Assembly: GCA_030699055.1 (NCBI GenBank) | Contig: JAUYKX010000161.1 | Coordinates: 1 to 5,091, forward strand | Direction of reading: 5' to 3' | DNA length: 5,091 nt | Source of the DNA: Candidatus Nanopelagicales bacterium | Lineage (GTDB): Bacteria > Actinomycetota > Actinomycetes > S36-B12 > UBA10799 | Part shown: in pieces, positions 1 through 4,700 of the stretch | How the letters are laid out: each line of letters opens with the position of its first letter | Position numbering within the stretch: position 1 is the stretch's first letter | Notes under the pieces: model-generated | The model's database searches: none | What the model was told of the DNA's origin: nothing | The model's input: the letters and a program-made list of their open reading frames with translations, nothing else | Program-made: the position numbers and the translations under genes

Positions 1-2
1 TC

Positions 3-605
3 GCCAGTGCCGGGATCATCGGCGCCGCGATCGCCTTCGGTGCCCAAAATCTGATCAAGGATTACGTGTCGGGAATCTCGGTGATTCTCGAAGACCAGTA
101 CGGCGTGGGTGACATCGTGGATCTGGGGCCGGCTGTGGGCACGGTCGAGAACGTCACCTTGCGAGTTACCCAGTTGCGTGACACGTCCGGCGTTGTCTGG
201 TACGTGCGAAATGGCGAGATCCTTCGGGTCGCGAACCGCTCAAAAGGCTGGACGGTTTCCATTGTCGACGTCCCGGTGGCCTACAGCGAGAACCTCGCCC
301 ACGTCCGAGAAGTCATCGAGCGGGTGGCCGACGATATGGACGCCGATCCCCACTATGACTCGATGTTGCTTGAGCGACCCGCCTACGCCGGCGTCGAGTC
401 GGTCGCGGGAGACGCCATGTTCATCCGCATCACCGCCAAGTCCGCCCCCAACCAACAAGTGTCGGTCAGCCGGGCAATCAGGGAGCGCCTCAAGATCGCC
501 TTTGATGAAGCCGGCATCAAGGTCCCCGTTCTGGCCCGAGCGAGCATCCCCGGCACGTCGGGCTCATCCGGTTCTTCACCCGCCGGCGCTGGCGGGACCA
601 GCTGA
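3..605 (+). CDS. MscS-family mechanosensitive ion channel, C-terminal part (5' end outside window)
   Basis: This is the last 200 residues of a small-conductance mechanosensitive channel, an inner-membrane pore that opens under membrane tension to release solutes during hypo-osmotic shock. The reading frame is open from base 3, so the start and the first membrane helices lie upstream. Residues 1-24 are a Gly/Ala-rich helix (GAAIAFGAQNLIKDYVSG) corresponding to the pore-lining TM3. It is followed by the MscS beta domain (GVGDIVDLG, then GTVENVTLR and a YVRNGEILRVANRS segment equivalent to the IPNG...N region). Residues about 85-180 form the cytoplasmic alpha/beta domain. The last 20 residues are a Ser/Gly/Ala tail, probably disordered. 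The gene ends in TGA and converges on ettA, 36 bp away. The family call is firm; the exact subfamily and any extra N-terminal domain cannot be seen. Confidence 0.93.
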   Translation, partial: ASAGIIGAAIAFGAQNLIKDYVSGISVILEDQYGVGDIVDLGPAVGTVENVTLRVTQLRDTSGVVWYVRNGEILRVANRSKGWTVSIVDVPVAYSENLAHVREVIERVADDMDADPHYDSMLLERPAYAGVESVAGDAMFIRITAKSAPNQQVSVSRAIRERLKIAFDEAGIKVPVLARASIPGTSGSSGSSPAGAGGTS

Positions 606-634
606 GGTCGTTGCCCACTGCGGCCTTGAGTTGC

Positions 635-656
635 CCCCGCGTCAGCCCCGCGTCAG
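635..656. repeat. 11-bp perfect tandem direct repeat at the 3' end of ettA
   Basis: The unit CCCCGCGTCAG occurs twice back to back (635-645 and 646-656). On the minus strand this reads CTGACGCGGGG twice. The first copy encodes the final Leu-Thr-Arg-Gly of EttA. Because 11 is not a multiple of three, the second copy is read in another frame and supplies the TGA stop at 644-642. The repeat itself is directly visible; whether it is a recent duplication is inference. Confidence 0.85.
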
Positions 657-2312
657 CTTGCGATAGGTCGCCCGCTTCGGGCGGGCGGCCTCCGGCCCCA
701 GTCTGGCCACTTTGTTCTCCTCGTAGGCCGCGAAGTTCCCCTCGAACCAGAACCACTGGGAGTCGCCCTCCCAGGCCAGGATGTGACTCGCGACGCGGTC
801 CAGGAACCAACGATCGTGTGAAGTGATCACTGCGCACCCCGGAAAGTCCAGCAGCGCATTCTCCAAGCTGCCCAAAGTTTCCACGTCCAGATCGTTGGTC
901 GGCTCGTCCAACAGCAGGACATTGCCGCCCTGCTTGAGGGTCAGAGCCAGATTCAATCGGTTCCGTTCACCCCCGGACAACACCCCGGCAGGCTTCTGCT
1001 GGTCCGGCCCCTTGAAGCCGAAGGCCGAAACGTACGCCCGACTGGGCATCTCGACCCGACCAACGTTGATGAAGTCCAGGCCATCCGAAACAACTTCCCA
1101 CAGGGTCTTTTTCGGATCGATGCCCGATCGGCCCTGGTCCACGTACGACAACTGCACCGTTTCGCCCACTTTGATCTCACCGGAATCAGGCTTTTCTTCC
1201 CCCACGATCATCCGAAACAGCGTGGTCTTGCCGACGCCATTCGGTCCGATCACGCCAACGATGCCATTGCGGGGCAGGCTGAATGAAACGTCGTCGAACA
1301 GCACCCGCTCGCCGAATCCCTTGGTCAGACCCCGGGCTTCGATGACCAAATTCCCCAAACGCGGACCCGCCGGAATCTGGATCTCCTCGAAATCCAATCG
1401 TTTTGCCCTCTCGGCCTCGGCGGCCATTTCCTCGTACCGATCAAGCCGGGCCTTACTCTTCGCCTGTCGGGCTCTCGGGCTCGATCGGACCCACTCCAAC
1501 TCGTCGGTCAATCGCCTGCGCAACTTGGCGTCCTTCTGCCCTTCGACCTTCATCCGCGCCGCTTTGGCGTCCAGGTAGGTCGAATAGTTGCCCTGATACG
1601 GATAGGCCCGACCCCGGTCGAGTTCGAGAATCCATTCGGCCACGTTTTCCAGGAAGTACCGATCGTGAGTGATGGCCACGATCGTCCCCGGGTACTTCTC
1701 CAGGTGTTGCTCAAGCCAGAGCACACTTTCGGCGTCCAGATGGTTGGTTGGCTCGTCCAACAGCAGCAGGTCCGGCTGTGACAGCAACAGGCGACACAGG
1801 GCCACCCGCCTCTTCTCTCCCCCGGACAGCGCCGACACATCGGAATCCGCACTGGGGCAGCGCAGAGCCTCCATGGCCTGCTCCAACTGGGCATCGAGGT
1901 CCCACGCACTGCGGTGATCAAGTTGCTCCTGCAGTGCGCCCATGTCGGCCAGCAACTTGTCGTAGTCAGCTTCCGGATCCGCCAATTGCTCGGAAATCTC
2001 GTTGTACCGGGCCAGCATCGCTTTGGTCTCGGCTACGCCGTCCTCCACATTGCCCAACACCGTCTTGGACTCGTCGAGCTGTGGTTCCTGTTCGAGAATG
2101 CCCACCGTGGCCCCCGGAGCGAGAATCGCCTCCCCATTGGACGGCTCGTCCATGCCGGCCATTATTCGCAGCAAGCTGGACTTTCCCGCCCCGTTCGGAC
2201 CCAGGACACCGATCTTCGCTCCCGGGAGGAAAGCCAACGTCACATCGTCCAGGACGAGTTTGTCCCCATGCGCTCTGCGCGCCTTCTTCAGTGTGTAGAT
2301 GAACTCGCTCAC
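642..2312 (-). CDS. ettA: Energy-dependent translational throttle protein EttA (ABC-F ATPase)
   Basis: EttA is a cytosolic ABC-F ATPase that binds the ribosomal E site and, in E. coli, gates the first elongation steps according to the ATP/ADP ratio. The protein has 556 residues, the usual length. Domain 1 has Walker A GPNGAGKS (38-45), signature LSGGE (162-166), Walker B LLLLDEP with catalytic Glu187, and switch His216. The charged interdomain linker with the P-site tRNA interaction motif covers about 245-315 (SSPRARQAKSKARL at 277-290). Domain 2 has Walker A GPNGVGKT (356-363), LSGGE (445-449), Walker B with Glu470, and His499. All ATPase residues are intact. The ending YRKLTRG matches the mycobacterial proteins as I remember them. 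The GTG start is chosen because SEFIYTLKKARRAHGDK is the conserved EttA N terminus; the ribosome site is weak (AGG motifs at about 3 and 10 nt). The gene follows the ssb-like gene by 34 bp, probably in one transcript. Confidence 0.97.
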   Translation of the reverse strand: MSEFIYTLKKARRAHGDKLVLDDVTLAFLPGAKIGVLGPNGAGKSSLLRIMAGMDEPSNGEAILAPGATVGILEQEPQLDESKTVLGNVEDGVAETKAMLARYNEISEQLADPEADYDKLLADMGALQEQLDHRSAWDLDAQLEQAMEALRCPSADSDVSALSGGEKRRVALCRLLLSQPDLLLLDEPTNHLDAESVLWLEQHLEKYPGTIVAITHDRYFLENVAEWILELDRGRAYPYQGNYSTYLDAKAARMKVEGQKDAKLRRRLTDELEWVRSSPRARQAKSKARLDRYEEMAAEAERAKRLDFEEIQIPAGPRLGNLVIEARGLTKGFGERVLFDDVSFSLPRNGIVGVIGPNGVGKTTLFRMIVGEEKPDSGEIKVGETVQLSYVDQGRSGIDPKKTLWEVVSDGLDFINVGRVEMPSRAYVSAFGFKGPDQQKPAGVLSGGERNRLNLALTLKQGGNVLLLDEPTNDLDVETLGSLENALLDFPGCAVITSHDRWFLDRVASHILAWEGDSQWFWFEGNFAAYEENKVARLGPEAARPKRATYRKLTRG

Positions 2313-2346
2313 GAACCTGGAGCCTAGTTGGCCACGCGACTACAGA

Positions 2347-2793
2347 TCAGGCAGCCTTGTTCGGTGGACCAACCTGATCGGAGTTCGATTCGGCATCTGC
2401 TCCGGCTTCATCGGCCGACCCGAGGGCCGGTCGAGCCCGCGACCGGGTAAATCGGGAAGCGCCGCGGCACAGATCGTGGCCCACGGAGACCGCCTCCACT
2501 TCAACATCAATGCCCTGCCGGTCCCCGTTTTGCCATTCACGAACCCGCAATCGGCCACTGACGATCACCGGATCACCTTTGGCCACGCTGGCCACCACGT
2601 TCTCGGCCAACGTCCTCCAGCAAATGACCGACACAAACGACGGTTCCTGGTCAACCCATTGATCAGACTCCCGGTCAAAGCGTCGGGGCCGGACCACGGC
2701 CCGAAAGCGGGCCAAGGACTGTCCGTCCCGAGTGACCGTGTGCCTGACATCGGTGACTGCCGTACCGATGACAGTTGCTGTTCCCTGCTGCAT
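2347..2793 (-). CDS. Single-stranded DNA-binding protein, short actinobacterial SsbB-like paralogue
   Basis: This 148-residue protein has an OB-fold (about residues 4-107). It starts with the typical SSB strand MQQGTATVIGTAVTD, continues with ARFRAVVRPR, then FVSVICWRTLAENV and GDPVIVSGRLRVREW, with Trp46, Trp59 and Trp87 as candidate base-stacking residues. The tail (108-148) is short and ends PPNKAA. It lacks the acidic DDDIPF-type tip by which housekeeping SSB recruits partner proteins. Together with its place directly upstream of ettA, this fits the second, accessory SSB of Actinobacteria (Rv2478c-like) rather than the replicative one. ATG at 2793 is chosen because the OB-fold begins there and a purine-rich GGGGGAG lies just upstream. 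The frame stays open further upstream, but that stretch runs across the tRNA gene and has no SSB similarity. A role in repair, recombination or competence is possible but not shown by the sequence. Confidence 0.9.
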   Translation of the reverse strand: MQQGTATVIGTAVTDVRHTVTRDGQSLARFRAVVRPRRFDRESDQWVDQEPSFVSVICWRTLAENVVASVAKGDPVIVSGRLRVREWQNGDRQGIDVEVEAVSVGHDLCRGASRFTRSRARPALGSADEAGADAESNSDQVGPPNKAA

Positions 2794-2855
2794 GACTCCC
2801 CCAAATGCGTCCGGCGCCCCGAGCCAAGGCGCGATTCCAACCGACCCCGCGAACC

Positions 2856-2865
2856 ATGCCGGCAT
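2856..2865. repeat. 10-bp perfect palindrome ATGCCGGCAT upstream of ssb
   Basis: ATGCCGGCAT is its own reverse complement and is centred about 67 bp upstream of the ssb start codon. It could be a repressor site in the ssb-ettA leader. A 10-bp palindrome is short enough to occur by chance in GC-rich DNA. Confidence 0.3.
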
Positions 2866-2915
2866 CCGGCTGTCCCGGAACGTTGAGCGGACTCTCTGTG
2901 CATAGCCGAGGGAAG

Positions 2916-2928
2916 CCGACACGGTCGG
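2916..2928. repeat. Inverted repeat CCGAC-ACG-GTCGG in the ssb/tRNA spacer
   Basis: Perfect 5-bp arms are separated by 3 bp. The repeat lies just downstream of the weak minus-strand -10 candidate (2930-2935), where it would be at the transcription start. It may be an operator or a small hairpin; chance is also possible. Confidence 0.3.
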
Positions 2929-2985
2929 TGGATTACCCGCAGCGATCCTCGCCGGCAACGCGGGTATCGTCGGTTGAGCACCGAA

Positions 2986-3058
2986 GCGCCCGTAGCTCAA
3001 TGGACAGAGCAGTCGGTTTCTACCCGATCGGTTGGGGGTTCGAGTCCTCCCGGGCGCG
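2986..3058 (+). tRNA. tRNA-Arg (anticodon TCT, reads AGA/AGG)
   Basis: A complete 73-nt cloverleaf can be folded by eye. The acceptor stem is GCGCCCG (2986-2992) with CGGGCGC (3051-3057). The D stem is GCTC/GAGC (2995-2998, 3007-3010) with an 8-nt loop. The anticodon stem is GTCGG/CCGAT (3012-3016, 3024-3028) around the loop TTTCTAC, giving anticodon TCT at 3019-3021. The variable loop is CGGTT. The T stem is GGGGG/CCTCC (one G-U pair) with loop TTCGAGT. The discriminator is G3058. CCA is not encoded, so it must be added after transcription, as is common in Actinobacteria. The anticodon serves AGA, a rare Arg codon in such a GC-rich genome. The gene is isolated: divergent from ssb and convergent with the GDT1-family gene. 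Confidence 0.97.
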
Positions 3059-3082
3059 CTTGGCGGCCACCGCCTGGTTCGA

Positions 3083-3107
3083 CTGATGCCCGCCCGGCGG
3101 GGCTCAG
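3083..3107. terminator. Possible hairpin between convergent tRNA and GDT1-family gene
   Basis: CTGA-T-GCCC (3083-3091) pairs with GGGC-TCAG (3100-3107), giving an 8-bp stem with one bulged T and an 8-nt GC-rich loop. It sits 24 bp after the tRNA and includes the stop codon of the minus-strand gene, so it could stop or stabilise transcripts from both sides. Neither strand has a following T run, so it is not a classical intrinsic terminator. Confidence 0.3.
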
Positions 3108-3673
3108 CCCGCAAGTCCCTCCCAGATCAGCAGGACACCGAACCCGAGAAACAGCAGCGCAGCGCCGATCCGGACGATTCGCTCTGGCATCGCCCGGCCC
3201 AGGAGCACGCCGACACCGATAGCCAGAGCATCCGCCGCGACCATCCCGGCGGTGGAACCCAGCCAGGTCCCGAACCATCCCTCGGTGGTGGCCAGCGTGA
3301 TCGTCGCCAACATCGTCTTGTCGCCGAGTTCCGCCACAAAGAACGCCCCGAAAACCGCCAGGACGGCCGAACCTCCGGCCCGGGCCGCCCGGGCTCGTTC
3401 ATCCTCCGTGAGTCTGTCTCCACGCAGGGTCCAGACGGCGAATCCGACGAACGCCGCCCCGGCCACGACATTGATCAGACTCCCGGGCAAGTTCAAGCCC
3501 AGGGCCGTCCCGAGCAACACGGACAACAGGTGGACGACAGCGGTCGCCGCCGTGATTCCCGCCAGGACGGTCCAGAAGCGGTATCGCGTGGCGAACGCCA
3601 GGGCCAAAAGCTGGCTCTTGTCCCCCAACTCGGCCACGAAGATCACAACAAATGACAGCAGGAATGACGACAC
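3104..3673 (-). CDS. GDT1/TMEM165 (UPF0016) family cation exporter, probably Mn2+ (or Ca2+)
   Basis: This 189-residue membrane protein is built of two homologous three-helix halves, as usual for bacterial UPF0016 proteins. Each half carries the family hallmark acidic motif in its first helix: ELGDKSQ (15-21) and ELGDKTM (115-121), exactly 100 residues apart. These acidic residues are thought to bind the transported cation. Other hydrophobic helices lie near 35-58, 65-83, 135-158 and 166-187. The charged loop 84-99 (RGDRLTEDERARAARA) joins the halves. Characterised relatives in Vibrio and cyanobacteria export Mn2+, while eukaryotic members exchange Mn2+/Ca2+ for H+; the substrate here is inferred. 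The GTG start is preceded by GGAG at a 7-nt spacing, and the coding sequence begins at the first helix. It is the last gene of a probable hemerythrin-SRPBCC-GDT1 operon, 21 bp after the SRPBCC gene. No yybP-ykoY-type leader is visible. Confidence 0.93.
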   Translation of the reverse strand: MSSFLLSFVVIFVAELGDKSQLLALAFATRYRFWTVLAGITAATAVVHLLSVLLGTALGLNLPGSLINVVAGAAFVGFAVWTLRGDRLTEDERARAARAGGSAVLAVFGAFFVAELGDKTMLATITLATTEGWFGTWLGSTAGMVAADALAIGVGVLLGRAMPERIVRIGAALLFLGFGVLLIWEGLAG

Positions 3674-3694
3674 TTCGCGGCTCCGTCCGACCGG

Positions 3695-4162
3695 TCACGC
3701 GGTTGTCTCCGCCGCCTTCTTCAGCCGACGAAGAGTCTTTCTCATCCCTTCGCGATTGTGATCCGCCCGGTCCCCCGGAATGATCGGGTAGCCGGCGATC
3801 CGGATCAGGGCTCCCGGCAGGCCGTCGCGCCGGTCGATCCAGGTTTCGATGACGCGTGTGCCTTCTGGTGTCCGCTCGAATTCATAGCACCAACGAGCCA
3901 CGGGCAGTGGTCCGAAATTGACGTCGAACTCGAACACGACGCCGGGCTCAGCCCGCCGGACCCGGCAGTTCGTGAACCATCGGAACCCACCACGCCGGTT
4001 CGTCCCGATGAAACTGTCTCCAGCCTCGAGTTGCCCCGACGCGCCTCTCGCTCCGGTTGCCTCCGGCGACCACTCGCCCATGCGGCCCACATCCGAAACC
4101 AGTTCGTACACGAGCGACGGATCGACGGCGATGTCGATTTCTTCACTTACCCGCTGAGACAT
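3695..4162 (-). CDS. SRPBCC (START-like / polyketide cyclase-dehydrase fold) family protein
   Basis: This 155-residue soluble protein spans a single SRPBCC helix-grip domain, a hydrophobic-ligand-binding fold of diverse function. Visible markers are an opening strand SEEIDIAVDPSLVYELVSD (6-24), the actinobacterial signature GRMGEWSPE (26-34), strands around NRRGGFRWFTNCRV (55-68) and PVARWCYEFE (87-96), and a basic amphipathic C-terminal helix (about 137-152, REGMRKTLRRLKKAAE). Such proteins are abundant in Actinobacteria and mostly uncharacterised; the ligand or reaction cannot be named. The ATG has GGGTGG directly abutting it, too close for a normal Shine-Dalgarno, so initiation may rely on coupling to upstream translation or on a very short leader. 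It lies 40 bp after the hemerythrin gene and 21 bp before the GDT1-family gene, suggesting a shared transcript. Confidence 0.88.
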   Translation of the reverse strand: MSQRVSEEIDIAVDPSLVYELVSDVGRMGEWSPEATGARGASGQLEAGDSFIGTNRRGGFRWFTNCRVRRAEPGVVFEFDVNFGPLPVARWCYEFERTPEGTRVIETWIDRRDGLPGALIRIAGYPIIPGDRADHNREGMRKTLRRLKKAAETTA

Positions 4163-4176
4163 CCACCCAGTATGCC

Positions 4177-4206
4177 GTTAGACCCGGCGGCCAGTCCGGC
4201 AGTCAA
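4177..4206 (-). promoter_or_regulatory. Possible internal promoter before the SRPBCC gene
   Basis: Reading the minus strand, TTGACT (4206-4201) is a good -35 element and is followed after 18 bp by TCTAAC (4182-4177), a poor -10. Transcription would begin about 8 nt before the ATG. An alternative -10, CATACT (4174-4169), would give a leaderless message but has no -35 at proper distance. The TTGACT overlaps the hemerythrin stop codon. Weak candidate only. Confidence 0.22.
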
Positions 4207-4622
4207 TCCTGCATCGCGGCCAAGGCTGTCGCGATCTCGACGTCCGTCAACTCCCGATCGATCCACGGGTAGAGGATCATCTCCTCCTTGAGATTGTGAG
4301 CGGTGAGCACCTCGCGCAACTCGTCCACCGCAGGCCCAGCGCCCGCAGTGCGACTGCGATCGCCGATGAGCAGCAGCAGAGCGTCGATTCGCTCATGTTC
4401 GATTCGCATGACGGAGGTCGGTCCCGATTCGGCCATGCCGGTGCGTTGCTCGAATTCGGGAAAGAGAATCCTCTCCTCCCATTCGATGTGCCGGCGCAGT
4501 CCCGTGTCAAAGGCGGCGAGTCGCTCGACTGTCGTTTCGACCTCGTCCGCTGAGAGGAATTCGGCGAAAAGAGCATCGAGCCGGTCATGGTCATTGCTCA
4601 TGAATTCCGACACCGAGGTCAT
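4203..4622 (-). CDS. Hemerythrin HHE cation-binding domain protein
   Basis: This 139-residue, all-helical cytosolic protein is predicted to hold a non-haem di-iron centre. The pattern of candidate ligands is complete across four helices: His12 (NDHDRLDALF), His45 with Glu49 (RRHIEWEERILFPEFE), His76 (RIEHERIDALL) and His109 with Glu113 (TAHNLKEEMILYPWID). Domain length is normal and there is no fused partner. Prokaryotic members bind O2, sense or detoxify NO or peroxide, or handle iron; which applies here is not visible. ATG 4622 is chosen over the in-frame ATG at codon 8 because a strong ribosome site, GGAGGTGA, lies 4 nt before it. It is the first gene of the probable operon with the SRPBCC and GDT1-family genes, divergent from a PAS sensor gene. 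A DtxR-like iron-box palindrome lies 46 bp upstream, fitting metal-dependent control of an iron protein. Confidence 0.93.
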   Translation of the reverse strand: MTSVSEFMSNDHDRLDALFAEFLSADEVETTVERLAAFDTGLRRHIEWEERILFPEFEQRTGMAESGPTSVMRIEHERIDALLLLIGDRSRTAGAGPAVDELREVLTAHNLKEEMILYPWIDRELTDVEIATALAAMQD

Positions 4623-4625
4623 CGG

Positions 4626-4633
4626 TCACCTCC
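4626..4633 (-). promoter_or_regulatory. Strong Shine-Dalgarno of the hemerythrin gene
   Basis: The minus strand reads GGAGGTGA, then ACCG... to the ATG at 4622, with 6 nt between GGAGG and the ATG. It is the best ribosome-binding site in the window. It fixes the hemerythrin start and argues that the head gene of this operon is translated efficiently. Confidence 0.85.
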
Positions 4634-4650
4634 ACAATCCGGTCGAAGCA

Positions 4651-4680
4651 TTGCACTCCCGCCCCGAGTAAGGTTATCCT
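4651..4680 (+). promoter_or_regulatory. Candidate promoter of the PAS-sensor gene (leaderless)
   Basis: TTGCAC (4651-4656) and TATCCT (4675-4680, fitting TAnnnT) are separated by 18 bp. Transcription would start at about 4686-4687, that is at the GTG start codon itself, giving a leaderless mRNA of a kind frequent in Actinobacteria. The -10 lies inside the palindrome 4668-4683, so a bound repressor would block it. Inferred from matches by eye. Confidence 0.4.
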
Positions 4681-4683
4681 TAC
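4668..4683. promoter_or_regulatory. DtxR/IdeR-like iron-box palindrome (candidate operator)
   Basis: GTAAGG-TTAT-CCTTAC has perfect 6-bp inverted arms around a 4-bp centre. Aligned by eye to the actinobacterial iron box TTAGGTTAGSCTAACCTAA (positions 4669-4687), 13 of 19 bases agree, including the AGGTTA half. DtxR-family repressors (IdeR, DmdR1, also the Mn-sensing MntR branch) bind such sites with Fe2+ or Mn2+. The site lies in the spacer between the divergent hemerythrin and PAS-sensor genes and covers plausible -10 elements for both. The flanking outer bases match poorly, so the identity of the regulator is inferred. Confidence 0.55.
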
Positions 4684-4700
4684 CCGTGGCCGGTAGTCCT
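4671..4700 (-). promoter_or_regulatory. Candidate promoter of the hemerythrin operon
   Basis: On the minus strand AGGACT (4700-4695, sharing the GAC core of TTGACA) and TAACCT (4676-4671, fitting TAnnnT) lie 18 bp apart. Transcription would start near 4664 and give a leader of about 40 nt that includes the strong ribosome site. The -10 falls inside the iron-box-like palindrome. The -35 is weak. Confidence 0.33.

Larger units (their letters stand above)
2794..2985. other. Divergent intergenic region between ssb-like gene and tRNA-Arg
   Basis: No gene is seen in these 192 bp. The spacer must hold promoters for both flanking genes. On the plus strand TATCGT (2965-2970) fits the actinobacterial -10 pattern TAnnnT and would start transcription about 9 nt before the tRNA, but no recognisable -35 is in place. 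On the minus strand TTGCCG (2958-2953) and TAATCC (2935-2930), 17 bp apart, are a weak promoter candidate for ssb-ettA. Two inverted repeats listed separately lie between them and the ssb start. Confidence 0.5.

Noticed and set aside
670..682. GCCCG-CTT-CGGGC hairpin as a terminator for ettA or the MscS gene
   Set aside because: It lies within the ettA coding sequence (codons for the Pro-Lys-Arg-Ala tail region) and has no T run.
823..1578. 251-codon open frame on the plus strand inside ettA
   Set aside because: It is antisense to the strongly conserved ettA coding sequence and its translation is low-complexity (Ser/Pro/Arg/Thr-rich) with no recognisable domain.
1748..2327. Overlapping plus-strand open frames opposite the first third of ettA
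   Set aside because: They mirror EttA codons. The translations are Pro/Arg/Ser-rich or without motif, as expected for shadow frames in GC-rich DNA.
2299..2886. 195-codon plus-strand open frame across the ssb gene
   Set aside because: It is antisense to a convincing OB-fold protein and shows no domain or ribosome site of its own.
3034..3058. tRNA 3' end as an integration (attachment) site
   Set aside because: No integrase, direct repeat of the tRNA end or phage-like gene is found in the window; the neighbours are ordinary chromosomal genes.
2794..3114. N-terminal extension of the ssb frame up to 3114
   Set aside because: The extension would run through the tRNA-Arg gene and has no SSB similarity; the OB-fold begins at the ATG at 2793.
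3032..3761. Long plus-strand frames opposite the GDT1-family gene
   Set aside because: They are antisense to a membrane protein with both ELGDK motifs. The translations (Gln/Asp/Arg-rich or Ala/Thr/Arg-rich) have no fold signature.
3758..4291. 177-codon plus-strand frame opposite the SRPBCC gene
   Set aside because: It is antisense to a recognisable SRPBCC domain, Pro/Arg/Ser-rich, with no motif.
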